Positions 14,164 through 23,701 of a stretch of 27,647 nucleotides of DNA are shown piece by piece. How positions within the stretch are numbered: the stretch's first letter is position 1; each line of letters opens with the position of its first letter. Where the stretch lies: positions 1 to 27,647 of IMG/VR virus record IMGVR_UViG_3300009285_000866; one strand, 5' to 3'. The DNA is from a virus. A program made the translations under genes and the position numbers. The notes under the pieces were generated by a model that worked only from the letters and a program-made list of their open reading frames with translations, did no database searches and was not told the origin of the DNA.

Positions 14164-15708
14164 GTGGGAAGCCAGAAGCCGGACTTTGAAGGCTCCTATT
14201 ACGATTTCCGGGGCGGCATCGACACAAAACATGCCGCCTACATGGTGTTTGACAACCAGTTGGTAACGGCGGAAGATTCCATTCTTCATCGGGGTGGGAT
14301 CAGGAAAACATCGGGACATTCGGCGGTTTTCGGAAGCATTCCAGCGGCAAGCCGGGGATTAAGTCTGTTCAGGGCTTACGATCTGGTCAGCGGAACGAAG
14401 CTGCTTTATCAGCTTGCCACAGGAAGGGCGTATCGTGTCAGCGGAACCACGGCGGCAGCGATTGGAAGCGGTTTCGGGGCTTCGGCCAAGCTGTCTTGGA
14501 CGGTCGCCAACAGAAAGGTTTATGCGGCAAATGGAACAGCCTATCGAGCTTATTCCGGGAATGCCGCCGTTGCGATGTATTCGGCTACCGCGCCGGCCCA
14601 AACCCCGCGATTTGTCTACTACCATCAGGATTCGAACCGCCTCTTTGCCGGTCGCGGAACGACCGCAGTTAACCGCGTCTACTTCTCCGATATCAATGCT
14701 TTTGAAACTTGGCCCTCTAATAATTTTTTCGACATACCCGAATCTCGAATGGGGGACCAGGTTACTGGATTCGCAAGGCTGTTTGGCAATCTTGTAATCT
14801 TCGGGGAGCGGACTATCAGCATCCTGTATGGGCGGGTTCCCTCCGACTACAGGTTGAGAACACTTGAATGGAATAACGGCTGTCCCTTTCCATTCTCCAT
14901 TGCGGAATTCGACGGCTATGTCATGTATGCCAGACCGAACGGCATATTCAAGTTCGATGGATCGGGTCCGGCACAAAAGCTGAGCGATTCGATTGACAGT
15001 ATTGTGGGGGATATCACGGTCAACGAGAATGGGCCGGTGGGGACTCCGACATCCGAAGGCTTTTACCTTCTCAGTTACAAGAGCAAGACGGCGACGCCCG
15101 CCAATAATGCCCTGCAAAATGATCGTGAAATAACGGTCATTCCTCCATCGCAGGAGGCCCCTTACTGGCACTTCCAAGGTCCGAACAAGAGGGGCTTCTC
15201 TCATTATTCCCGCTGGACAGGATCGACGGATTCCGATGAAACCTACGCCATTACATCCGATACGACAGGCCAGCTTGCGAAGTTGACCGGCCGGTATCTG
15301 TATCTGAATTCAGATATCGACATGGTGTTGGAGACCAAGCAATATGATTTGGGTTCGCCGTTCATCAGGAAGGTTTTCAGCGAAATCGAAATCCATGTCG
15401 AGGCGGTCGCCAATATAACGCTGCGGGCGCAATACAAGGTTGACAATGAAGTGGCGTGGAGGGATTTGGGGGCGATCAACCTTGGGAAAACCGGGCCGGT
15501 CTATGGAGACAAGTTGACCGATCAGACTGACCGGAACCGGATCATTCATCCGATTGTCATTGATGAATCTGCGGCTCCGGTGGGAAATTGCATTCAGTTG
15601 AGATTCAGGCAGCAGACCGTACATGGATCGACGGCAACCAACTTGACAACCAATATCCTTGGGTGGGCTATTCGTGGTTATCGGTGGGGAATTTCAAGGG
15701 GTAGATAA
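14164..15708 (+). CDS. gp10-like stopper/hub protein
   Basis: A 514-residue beta-propeller-like protein resembling P22 gp10, the packaged-DNA stabilisation or tail-hub protein. It starts with FRGGIDTKHAAYMV and carries repeating short strands ending in Trp or Tyr (FVYYHQDSNRLFAGRG, RLFGNLVIFGERTISILYGR, GYVMYARPNGIFKFDG). Such repeats and the order after the adaptor fit the P22 neck, but I have not traced each blade. The start is GTG 14164, with AAGGA (14151-14155) at an 8-base spacing. Its stop is immediately followed by the next ATG. Length is close to the family's usual range. Confidence 0.65.
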   Translation: MGSQKPDFEGSYYDFRGGIDTKHAAYMVFDNQLVTAEDSILHRGGIRKTSGHSAVFGSIPAASRGLSLFRAYDLVSGTKLLYQLATGRAYRVSGTTAAAIGSGFGASAKLSWTVANRKVYAANGTAYRAYSGNAAVAMYSATAPAQTPRFVYYHQDSNRLFAGRGTTAVNRVYFSDINAFETWPSNNFFDIPESRMGDQVTGFARLFGNLVIFGERTISILYGRVPSDYRLRTLEWNNGCPFPFSIAEFDGYVMYARPNGIFKFDGSGPAQKLSDSIDSIVGDITVNENGPVGTPTSEGFYLLSYKSKTATPANNALQNDREITVIPPSQEAPYWHFQGPNKRGFSHYSRWTGSTDSDETYAITSDTTGQLAKLTGRYLYLNSDIDMVLETKQYDLGSPFIRKVFSEIEIHVEAVANITLRAQYKVDNEVAWRDLGAINLGKTGPVYGDKLTDQTDRNRIIHPIVIDESAAPVGNCIQLRFRQQTVHGSTATNLTTNILGWAIRGYRWGISRGR

Positions 15709-17793
15709 ATGTCATACGTAGACCCGTATTACAGCTATTCGAATCCGCTGCTTCGTGGAAGGACTACCGCTTCATCCGGGAAGGGCAACGATCCGCCAAG
15801 GGCGGCGAGGTATGGAGGAGTGTCGCAACAGTCTGCGGTGGGCGAGATTCCACAGCCTCAGCAATATCAGCAGCCACAGCCGCCACAGCAACAGCAACAA
15901 CAGCAATCCAATCAGGGATCGGGTTTCGGATCGGATTTCGACGAGATATTCGAGGCTTTGCTTCAAAGCAGAATAAGGCAGCAGCAAAATCAGCAGCAAG
16001 CCCAAAATTACGAACCCAATGTAAACAGGAGTGTTTTCACGGCTGACAGGCCGTGGGGGGGGCAGGGAGCGGGGACGCGGCAGGTTTTTAATGTTGACCC
16101 CTACACAGGAGCAATAAGCCGGTTCGGGGAGCCTCCGGCATATAGCGGGCCTCCAATGGCTACGTCTTGGGAGCCGGGAAGAGGATACACACAGCGGACT
16201 ATTGATCCAAGGCGGTCCCTTATAGATCAAGGATTTGATCCAAAAAGACAGATGAACATTGGAACCACCATGCCGGGAGGTCCTGGAGCTTCCCCTCAAC
16301 AGGGACCTGTAAATCCGGCCTATCAAATGGCGGGTCTTTCGGGTCAGCCGGGCGGTGGGGGTGCAGGACAAACCGGAATATCCTCTCGAACAGAAGGAAC
16401 TGGCGGTGGTGTGGGAACTGGAGGTAGTGAACTGGGAATCAACACGGAATTCGATATCGCCCGGCGGAGGATGGGGGAGCAGCAGACAGAGCAAGAACGG
16501 CTGATTGGGGAGGATTATCAGCGGCGAGGATTGACCCAAAGCGGATTGCTTTCTCAGGGTATACAGGAAAGCCGAAATCGTTTTGGAACGGTGGGGGGAG
16601 ACTTGGAAGCCCGGCGCATTGCCATGATTGCCGGGTTAAGGGAACGGGATGCGATGAGAAATCAAAGCCGGTCGGACAGCTTGCTCAATCAGCGGGCTTA
16701 TGGAAATCAAATGTTGAATCAGATGGGCGCACAGGGGGGGGGCAACACCCGATACAGAGGCGGCGGCGGGGGAGGTGGGCAGTCGCTTGCCAATTACTTT
16801 CAATCTACTGGCCCAACGCAAAACGACGCCCGGTATGATTATGTAGCGGGACAGCAGCGGATGGCCGAGCAGGAGCAGGCACAGCGGGATTTGGGGCCGC
16901 TGCAACAGCAGATGCAACAGGAGGAATTTTTACAGGATATCTTGGGGCAAATGTCGGGACAGGAAGAGAGGGGATACAAGCGTGGATTTGAAGGCGGGAA
17001 AGAAAGAACCAGACAGGCGGAATTCCAGCAAAGGCAGGAAGGGATTGATTTACAGAGGCAGATTTCAAATTTCTTCAGGGAATTGGAGTTTACAAGGAGA
17101 GGTGAGAAGGAAGAGACGAGGATAAAAGAGCGGGGTGAGAATGCACAGGCAAAAGTGGCACGGGAGTTTGGAAAGATGTTTGGTGTTGAGATTCCCGCAC
17201 CCGTATTGGCCCAGCGCATTCTTGAGAAGGGAGGCGAAAGACTGAACAGGGCCATTGCCGTTCCGGGACAAAAAATTCATCGCATGGTTCGGGATATGAT
17301 TTCGGAGGCTGCTAGTAATCCAGAAGGAGAAATGAACTGGTATCAGGATGACGAGGCGAGAACCGGGACCGGAATGGAAATGCTTCAGGCTTTGGCGCGT
17401 GCGTCTGGTATTTCATCCGGAACGAAAGGGTTTTACGATATCGAAGAAAAGGAGAAAAAACAAGAAACGAGGGCGGAAGAAGCCACACAGGAGGCGAAGG
17501 ACAGTCTTAAAAATAGGTTCGAGCATCAGAAAAAGATGGACGATAGAACAGAAACAAGAGACTTGGCGGAAATGGGCGCAGCGCAATTGATGTCCGAACT
17601 TCTAAAAAGCTTTGCCAAGAGTATTCAGGAGGATGAGGAGGCACTTACAGGGAAGGATGAAGCGCGGGGGGATAGAAACGTTAAAAAGATTCAGGCGTTT
17701 CTTGACGCGCTTAAGGACGCACAGATGACACCAGAGATGTATGATTTGATGAATTCCATCCTCCAAGACCCCCCTAAACCTATGGGTTTCTAA
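15709..17793 (+). CDS. large Gln/Gly-rich virion protein
   Basis: A 694-residue protein that I do not recognise. Residues 45-100 are mainly Gln and Pro (QPQPPQQQQQQQ; CAG/CAA repeats at about 15855-15915). Residues 150-350 are Gly/Gln-rich and disordered, and residues 370-640 are charged coiled coil (KGFYDIEEKEKKQETRAEEA). After the hub gene such proteins are often ejection or internal virion proteins, which cross into the cell with the DNA. ATG 15709 abuts the previous stop with AAGGGG at a 7-base spacing; the end overlaps the next gene by one base (TAATG). Confidence 0.6.
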   Translation: MSYVDPYYSYSNPLLRGRTTASSGKGNDPPRAARYGGVSQQSAVGEIPQPQQYQQPQPPQQQQQQQSNQGSGFGSDFDEIFEALLQSRIRQQQNQQQAQNYEPNVNRSVFTADRPWGGQGAGTRQVFNVDPYTGAISRFGEPPAYSGPPMATSWEPGRGYTQRTIDPRRSLIDQGFDPKRQMNIGTTMPGGPGASPQQGPVNPAYQMAGLSGQPGGGGAGQTGISSRTEGTGGGVGTGGSELGINTEFDIARRRMGEQQTEQERLIGEDYQRRGLTQSGLLSQGIQESRNRFGTVGGDLEARRIAMIAGLRERDAMRNQSRSDSLLNQRAYGNQMLNQMGAQGGGNTRYRGGGGGGGQSLANYFQSTGPTQNDARYDYVAGQQRMAEQEQAQRDLGPLQQQMQQEEFLQDILGQMSGQEERGYKRGFEGGKERTRQAEFQQRQEGIDLQRQISNFFRELEFTRRGEKEETRIKERGENAQAKVAREFGKMFGVEIPAPVLAQRILEKGGERLNRAIAVPGQKIHRMVRDMISEAASNPEGEMNWYQDDEARTGTGMEMLQALARASGISSGTKGFYDIEEKEKKQETRAEEATQEAKDSLKNRFEHQKKMDDRTETRDLAEMGAAQLMSELLKSFAKSIQEDEEALTGKDEARGDRNVKKIQAFLDALKDAQMTPEMYDLMNSILQDPPKPMGF

Positions 17794-20700
17794 TGGCAAG
17801 AAGAAGACGGCGGCCAGCCTCAGAGTCAGAATCTCAGGCTTCGCCCGGAATCCTCAGTCGGCTTGGTAGTGGCACTCTTGCTACTCTTGAATCCTCTGCC
17901 ATACAGGTTCCGTTGCACATCCTCGATACTCCACGCCGTATCGTTGCCGAAGCGGGGAATGAATTTCTCCGTCAAGTCCAGCCGATCACCCCGGAGGATC
18001 AAAATAGAAGCATATTCGATTCGGCAAAGCAAATCGTCAAAGCAGGATTAAAACCCTCAAGGGCAAAGGCTCCAAGTGGATTTCAAGTTGCCAGAGGAAT
18101 TAGAGGGGGCGGCAGCAATTGGTCGAATATACTTTGGGGAGCGGGCCTTGAGTTGGGTCAAGACCCCACCACATTCCTTGGCGTTGGCTTGGGTACAAGG
18201 GGGGCAAGGCTCGTCACGGCTACTGGGCAGAAGGTATTAAAAACCGCAAAGGGCGAGGGGCTTTTCAAGCAGATATTTCAAAAGGAGCTTATCAAGGGAT
18301 TGACCAGAGAAGTCGCGGAGCTGTCGGCAGAGAGAAAACTGATGGGTCTTGCGGAAAAGACTCCGGGATTGATCGAGAAGGCTGGCCTTACGTTTACTCC
18401 CACCCCGCTTCTTCCCTTTGGCCCTGTTATCAAGGTCAAAGGAACGGAAAGGGCGGTGGAGGCCGCCGCCCAGCCGTTCAAGTCGCTCTGGAAGAGGATC
18501 AGCCCAAACTCCGAAGCAAAGTCGATTATTGCGGAAACCCTGCATAGGGAGAGAGTACGCAGGGGTGCTCAGGTGGCGGAGCAAATCAGGCTGGCCGCCC
18601 CCATGCTTAGGGCCGCAGCGCGAAAAGGGGACGATCCGATAGGTATCATGACAATGGTTACCAAGGCGGTTGAGGCCCCCGCCGGGACTCCTGCCTACCT
18701 TCGCGCACTGGAAGACGTACCTGATTATGCAAGGCCATACGTCGAGAGTTTGAAGTCAAGCCAGAAACAATTCCTGAAATCGGAACAGTATCTCGGCGTT
18801 CCAACATCGGAGCTTGGAGCGGCGGCAAAGGCTAAAATCATCAAGCGCGAAATGGACCTTGGGAATGTCGTGAAGGTATTGAGGGCGGCGGGAGGAAGCG
18901 TGACGGAAGCTGCGCCCAAAGACAGGCTGTCAATTTACCGTTCCCTTGAAGAGGCGGTATCGGGTCCGAAGGGCCGCGCTGGAATGCGCGAAATGAGGGG
19001 GGTTGAAAGGGGAATCAGGGGAATTGAGAGGGTTGAAGGCAAGTCGAAAAATGTGACTCTTGCAAGAGTGTCGAAGTTCATAAACAAGTTCATCGACAAG
19101 ACAATGTCCGATGCGGCGAGAAAGGTTGAAGGGCTGCACGGAAAGGGAATTGATACGGCAAAGGTGACTGCGAAGGCCGCACAGGTTCAATCTATACAGG
19201 GTGACATTCGGCAGATTGCAAGCGGAAAAATTTCGACCACAGGGCTGTCGGCATCTGAAATAAAGTCCCTTAAATCATCACGCGGGGCGCGGCAGTACCA
19301 GGAGCAGATGAAGTTGAATTTGAGCGAAAATCTAGTTGAGACCAGGGCAGACTTGAGGTCTTTGGGTCAAGAGGCTGTCGCACAAAAATCGCTGAAAGGG
19401 CTGAAGCAGTTTGTTCAGTCTGTTTTACCGAAAGAGGCGTGGTCGGAAGTTTATTCAGCCATAGACCGCCTTGAATCCTCGATCAACAATACTGTTACTC
19501 GCGCCGCCGGTAGAATGAAGAGCGCCAGGGACGTATTCGCTGCGACTCGCAAGGAGGTGGACACGGTTATTGATCGGATCGACCTTGCCCTTAAAACCGA
19601 AAAATCCCGCCTTTTTGGAAGGCAGGAGGCAGTGGGCGAGAGGCTGATTGCGACGATTGGCGATGAAATCCAGGCATTGAAGGGGGAGTTGGGTGACTAC
19701 GATTATTTCGAGCATTACCTTACTCCCGCATTCAGGGAATTTCTGGACAAGAATCCAACCTATCGCGGGATAAGCAAAATAGTCACGACTTCTCACGCCA
19801 GCCAACTTCACCGGAAGCTGTCAAAGTATGACATTGCAACCGCGAATCTTGAATCGAAGTCGGGAAGACTGTTCCCCGGATTCAATGAGGATATCTTTGT
19901 AACCGATCCGCGTGTGATTCAAATCACCCGCGTCTGGAAACATATTGACACGACCAACGCGGCGCAACTGGCGATGGACCTTCGGAAATTCGGGAAGTTT
20001 GCGGATGCGGAAGAAGTCATTGCCAATCCTAAGCTGTGGACCGCATTCCCCTATGAACATCCTTCCATTCCCAAGGGGTTGCTATTTCCAAAGGAAGTGG
20101 CGGATGCCGTTGCCAAAATGCGGGACAAGACAAGGATGGCCGGATCGTCATGGAAAGTCACCAAGGCTTTCGATGCGGCCAATAACTGGTTTAGAAAGGC
20201 GACCCTATTCCCGTTTCCGGGGACATGGGGACGAAACCTTATTAGTGCGATATCCGTCAATGCGATGGAAGGATCGACAAATCCACAAGATTACATCCAA
20301 TCCTTCCGGGCCATTACGAATGCCCACGGTACGATTGACGTGGGGAAATGGGGGAAGGCCACCTATAACGATATCCGTCAGTGGGCGACTGAACATGGAG
20401 TTATTGGCGGAAGGATCGGCGGCATGGAGGCAATGGCCGGGGCCATGTCTCCCGAAGACCAGCTTGCCGACCTTTTGCTTGGCAGCCAAGGGAGGGTCAA
20501 ATTCCTTGGCGCTCCGGTTGAACCAAAATCCTTTGCCGGTCGAATTGCGACGGGGACAAGCTACGCCGTTGGCGAGCGTAATCCAGTCATGCGTCTTGGC
20601 GCATATGCGATGAATTTTGGGGACGAGGGTACGAGGCTGGCTCATTTTATTGCCCGGATCAAGCAGGGAGATACGCTGGAGGCGGCTTCAAATTCAGCCC

Positions 20701-21545
20701 GAAAGTATCTTGGCAGTCCTTACCGCCTCACTCATTTCGAGAATGATTACGTCAACCGGACATTCTTTTTCTATCGGTGGCTTCGCCATAACGTTCCGCT
20801 TCAGGTTGTGGAAGCCGTCCGGCGTCCCGGCAGGACTGCCGCGCTGTTGCGGTTGGAGGCAGAAGCAAAGAGGGAGGTGATGCGACCGGAAGACGCCGAT
20901 TTCATTCCAAAGTTCTACCAAGCCACGATGGGAATTCCATATCGCTATAACAAAGAAAAGAAGTCCTACGAAATGTTACAGCTTGGCGGCTGGCTGGCGA
21001 CTGCCGATTTGGGGCTGCTTCGTATTCCGTTTATTGATGAACCTCAAGGAGCGGTGAGATTTGGACTTCAACAGATGTCCCCCCTTTGGACAGCCGGGCC
21101 GGACATTGCCACCAAGGGGCAATTCTTGCGGGGTGAAGCCGCAAGGCCAAGGGCCGGGGCTTACGAGGTTTTGAAGATGCCCCTTGTCAATCCGAACGGC
21201 TGGTTGATTGAAGACCCCCAATGGGCACCCCGGATTGACGTTGCCTTGAGGAAGGTAAGGCTTATCAATACCTTGGATTCAATGGTTGATCGGCCCAACG
21301 AATCCACGGGAATTCGGGGATCGCGTGCGTTAATCAATTACTTTACCGGAATCAAGCCGACAGAGTTGAGTATCCCAAGAGAAACATTTATTGCCAAGAT
21401 CAGAAAGATTGACTTGATGAACTCCTATCGGCGTAGATTGAGGGAGGCGATCCAAAACAAAGATCAGCGAGTTGTTGACAGTACCGTCAGAAACATGGTC
21501 CGTGACAGCGGCTTGCCCTTGGAGTATTTCACAAGGGGGTACTGA
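17793..21545 (+). CDS. giant internal virion/ejection-type protein
   Basis: A 1250-residue protein with a basic N-terminus (MARRRRRPASESE). Much of it is predicted helix with coiled-coil stretches (residues about 410-640), and the C-terminal third contains WFRKATLFPFPGTWGRNLI and RTFFFYRWLRHNVP, a pattern seen in large phage internal or polyvalent-type proteins. A TM-like segment is not clear. No lysozyme or protease motif is visible. It starts in a TAATG overlap and ends in a TGATG overlap. The gene is larger than its neighbours and may be injected with DNA; that role is inferred from place and size. Confidence 0.6.
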   Translation: MARRRRRPASESESQASPGILSRLGSGTLATLESSAIQVPLHILDTPRRIVAEAGNEFLRQVQPITPEDQNRSIFDSAKQIVKAGLKPSRAKAPSGFQVARGIRGGGSNWSNILWGAGLELGQDPTTFLGVGLGTRGARLVTATGQKVLKTAKGEGLFKQIFQKELIKGLTREVAELSAERKLMGLAEKTPGLIEKAGLTFTPTPLLPFGPVIKVKGTERAVEAAAQPFKSLWKRISPNSEAKSIIAETLHRERVRRGAQVAEQIRLAAPMLRAAARKGDDPIGIMTMVTKAVEAPAGTPAYLRALEDVPDYARPYVESLKSSQKQFLKSEQYLGVPTSELGAAAKAKIIKREMDLGNVVKVLRAAGGSVTEAAPKDRLSIYRSLEEAVSGPKGRAGMREMRGVERGIRGIERVEGKSKNVTLARVSKFINKFIDKTMSDAARKVEGLHGKGIDTAKVTAKAAQVQSIQGDIRQIASGKISTTGLSASEIKSLKSSRGARQYQEQMKLNLSENLVETRADLRSLGQEAVAQKSLKGLKQFVQSVLPKEAWSEVYSAIDRLESSINNTVTRAAGRMKSARDVFAATRKEVDTVIDRIDLALKTEKSRLFGRQEAVGERLIATIGDEIQALKGELGDYDYFEHYLTPAFREFLDKNPTYRGISKIVTTSHASQLHRKLSKYDIATANLESKSGRLFPGFNEDIFVTDPRVIQITRVWKHIDTTNAAQLAMDLRKFGKFADAEEVIANPKLWTAFPYEHPSIPKGLLFPKEVADAVAKMRDKTRMAGSSWKVTKAFDAANNWFRKATLFPFPGTWGRNLISAISVNAMEGSTNPQDYIQSFRAITNAHGTIDVGKWGKATYNDIRQWATEHGVIGGRIGGMEAMAGAMSPEDQLADLLLGSQGRVKFLGAPVEPKSFAGRIATGTSYAVGERNPVMRLGAYAMNFGDEGTRLAHFIARIKQGDTLEAASNSARKYLGSPYRLTHFENDYVNRTFFFYRWLRHNVPLQVVEAVRRPGRTAALLRLEAEAKREVMRPEDADFIPKFYQATMGIPYRYNKEKKSYEMLQLGGWLATADLGLLRIPFIDEPQGAVRFGLQQMSPLWTAGPDIATKGQFLRGEAARPRAGAYEVLKMPLVNPNGWLIEDPQWAPRIDVALRKVRLINTLDSMVDRPNESTGIRGSRALINYFTGIKPTELSIPRETFIAKIRKIDLMNSYRRRLREAIQNKDQRVVDSTVRNMVRDSGLPLEYFTRGY

Positions 21546-22165
21546 TGATCCTTGGATGTATTCTGACAAAGACAAGCCGGAAGATAGAGCCGGGAATGTC
21601 TTCCCTGCTTGTGGTTTGCGATCAGATTCAGCCGGTTTACGACCACAGCAAGAAACTGTGGGAGCGGCCGGAATACCTGATGCGGCAGGAGTATGTCGAT
21701 TACGCGATTGAATCTCATGCCGACTGGGCGGTGTGTCTTGACGATGACGAGCAATTCAGCGACCCCTTGTTGTTCCGGTCGATCTTGAAAAAACTGGATG
21801 ATGATGTAAAATGCGTCCAGCTTGTGCATCTGGATTTATGGGATGACAAATGCAGATGGCGGTATCCTTGGAATGGGCAACCCCAATACTTCCCGTTTGC
21901 GTGGAGGCCATGCGCCGGGCAGTTGATCGAAAAGAAGCCCCTGCATTGTGGGCGCGCTCCGGCGAGCGTTTTCCATGAAGGGAAGGTTCATAACGTCCCG
22001 TTTGAAATCTGCCATGTAATCCATCACGGATACAAGCTCCGGGGGGATAGAATAGAGAAAGAAGCCCGGTGGCGCGAAATCGACCCAAATGGGTCAATGT
22101 GCGCTTGCAACTACAACGTGTATTGGAGCAATGTTTACGTCGAGGATTATCCGGTTAAGGGATAG
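21545..22165 (+). CDS. GT-A (GT2-like) glycosyltransferase
   Basis: A 206-residue protein with HADWAVCLDDDEQF, in which D66-D68 would be the DxD metal and nucleotide-sugar site. Near the end, HHGYKLRGDRIEKEARW with DPNGS resembles the acceptor-side region of GT2 enzymes. It is short for the family: the nucleotide-binding first strand is only partial, so it may be a compact or truncated enzyme. ATG 21545 overlaps the previous stop (TGATG), with AAGGGGG at a 5-base spacing. It lies among tail genes and so may modify the tail or the host surface; the substrate is unknown. Confidence 0.6.
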   Translation: MILGCILTKTSRKIEPGMSSLLVVCDQIQPVYDHSKKLWERPEYLMRQEYVDYAIESHADWAVCLDDDEQFSDPLLFRSILKKLDDDVKCVQLVHLDLWDDKCRWRYPWNGQPQYFPFAWRPCAGQLIEKKPLHCGRAPASVFHEGKVHNVPFEICHVIHHGYKLRGDRIEKEARWREIDPNGSMCACNYNVYWSNVYVEDYPVKG

Positions 22166-22168
22166 AGA

Positions 22169-22216
22169 ATGCCCGTTAGTGACCTGCCAAGAGGATCGTC
22201 TAGGGGGATGGTATGA
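22169..22216 (+). pseudogene. orphan 15-codon gene start left of the endonuclease
   Basis: ATG 22169 with a good ribosome site, AAGGG (22156-22160), opens a frame MPVSDLPRGSSRGMV that stops at 22214-22216, overlapping the endonuclease ATG at 22213. Just past that gene, DNA at 22628-22645 reads IPVPDL before an in-frame stop, and CCCGT..TGACCT matches on both sides at 11 of 14 bases. It looks like the original start of the following tail gene, cut off by the endonuclease insertion. Confidence 0.4.
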
Positions 22217-22626
22217 AACCGGATGAGGGGACAAAACAGCGGTGTTATGTTTGCAAGCGCACGAAGAACACTAGTTGTTTTAGTCTAAAAAACTCTGGCA
22301 AGTGGAAGGGCCACTTCAGGTATGACTGCAAGCGATGCAATGCAATCAGTAGCAAGAGATATGCCAAAGAAACTGGGTATCACAGAAAACACAAATATGG
22401 CATTGGGCTACACGAATACGAGAATATGATAAGAACCTGCGGGGGAAGATGTGAGCTTTGTGGGGAATTTCCAAAACCAAATAAAATGTTACATTTGGAT
22501 CACAATCACAAGACAAGAAAGGTTCGGGGTCTTTTGTGTCCGTCCTGTAATCTTGGGCTGGGATTATTCAAGGATAATCCAGCAACACTTCAACTGGCAA
22601 TTAATTACCTTCTAAGGAGAAACTGA
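22213..22626 (+). CDS. endonuclease VII-like HNH protein
   Basis: A 137-residue protein with the endonuclease VII signature: zinc pairs CYVC and CELC with a later CPSC, and the catalytic MLHLDHNHKTRKVRGLLC. A first Cys-rich half (CYVCKRTKN, YDCKRCN) precedes it. In T4 this family resolves branched DNA, but free-standing copies in phages often act as mobile homing-type genes. This copy splits two parts of a tail gene (orphan start 22169-22216; next gene at 22673), which supports the mobile reading. ATG 22213 has AGGGGGA at a 4-base spacing. The family call is firm; mobility is inferred. Confidence 0.8.
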   Translation: MKPDEGTKQRCYVCKRTKNTSCFSLKNSGKWKGHFRYDCKRCNAISSKRYAKETGYHRKHKYGIGLHEYENMIRTCGGRCELCGEFPKPNKMLHLDHNHKTRKVRGLLCPSCNLGLGLFKDNPATLQLAINYLLRRN

Positions 22627-22672
22627 AATTCCCGTACCTGACCTCTGAGACTTTGGGCCACATGCGCCAGTT

Positions 22673-23698
22673 TTGGCGCTTATCCCTCTTCCTCCTCCAG
22701 AGGATGAACGCTATCTCTCTGTCCAGAAGGAGAATGAACGGTGGCAGGAAGGATGGGAGAATCGGATGTCGGCAAGAAGCTCGATGCCCATTCTTGTGAA
22801 CGGGGATTTCGGACACCTTGGCACGGCAAACCTTCCCGATGGTTGGAGTCTTGTCAGCACCCCTACCATATCGAGTGTCACGTCAACAGGGCTTGGCAAT
22901 GGAATTAGCATGTCCGGTACGGTTGGGCATGGCATTCAGTACACTTTCAATGTCAAGCCTTGCACCCATTACACGGTTGTTCTTGATATCAAGGGGAAGG
23001 GGAAGGCGGTCGTTGGCCGCAGTGGATGTTCATTCACCGAATTGGCTTCCAACACCTTCGATGTCGGCACGTCCACATGGTCAAGAATCCCGGCAATCAA
23101 TCTTGGCATTCTGACCTTTGAATCGAATTCGTCCGATTCAAGTCTCGTCATCCGGCTGTTGATCAACGACGCATCGACAGCAGCCCAATACGCCCAAGTC
23201 CAGATTTGGGAAGGGTCGTGGCCGAGGCCCTTTCAGGATTTGAGGCAGGCCCTATCTACGTATTTCGCTCTTTCCAAATTTACTTCCAGAGCCATCCCGT
23301 TTGCGAATTCAAATGGAAAACTTACGGAATCCGCGGCTCTTACTTTCGATTCAGAGGTCTATGGGGGACTGCTTCGTACGGTTTACTTCTCTACATCCGG
23401 GTTCGATGCCGGGATAGTATCCGTCAGTATCGACACCACCTTGGATCATACTCATTTCACGGTTTTGGTCGATGCCAGCGGAGGCAACAGGACAATAACC
23501 CTTCCGACTGGCAGTGGTCTTGACGGAAGAATCTATACGATCAAAAAGACGGATTCTTCATTGAATACCGTTACGATAGACGGGGACGGGACGGAAACGA
23601 TAGACGGGGCGACGACGAAGGTTTTGACCACTCAATACGAATCCGCCATGATTCAGTATACATTCGGCCCCCTCGGCATATGGCATGTTTTGGCATAG
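22673..23698 (+). CDS. tail fibre-like protein, start unclear
   Basis: A 341-residue reading frame with a lectin-like beta domain (PILVNGDFGHLGTA to about residue 190) and a C-terminal module typical of phage tail proteins (DASGGNRTITLPTGSGLDG, IKKTDSSLNTVTIDGDG, ETIDG). The first in-frame start codon is TTG 22673, without a Shine-Dalgarno site; upstream DNA in this frame is open only back to a stop at 22646. The likely original start was separated by the endonuclease gene. Translation may start at TTG 22673 or at an internal ATG such as 22766. It probably binds host surface sugars. Confidence 0.65.
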   Translation: MALIPLPPPEDERYLSVQKENERWQEGWENRMSARSSMPILVNGDFGHLGTANLPDGWSLVSTPTISSVTSTGLGNGISMSGTVGHGIQYTFNVKPCTHYTVVLDIKGKGKAVVGRSGCSFTELASNTFDVGTSTWSRIPAINLGILTFESNSSDSSLVIRLLINDASTAAQYAQVQIWEGSWPRPFQDLRQALSTYFALSKFTSRAIPFANSNGKLTESAALTFDSEVYGGLLRTVYFSTSGFDAGIVSVSIDTTLDHTHFTVLVDASGGNRTITLPTGSGLDGRIYTIKKTDSSLNTVTIDGDGTETIDGATTKVLTTQYESAMIQYTFGPLGIWHVLA

Positions 23699-23701
23699 CC
23701 C

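Noticed and set aside
14359-15204. Leftward frame of 281 codons
   Set aside because: Antisense shadow of the stopper/hub gene, which has the better ribosome site and pattern.
15855-15915. CAG/CAA repeat as a CRISPR or regulatory repeat
   Set aside because: It is a poly-Gln coding stretch with mixed CAG and CAA codons and no spacer structure.
19945-20613. Rightward frame of 222 codons inside the 1250-residue gene
   Set aside because: Rich in Arg, Pro and Ser with no domain and no ribosome site; used instead as a caution that long shadows occur here by chance.
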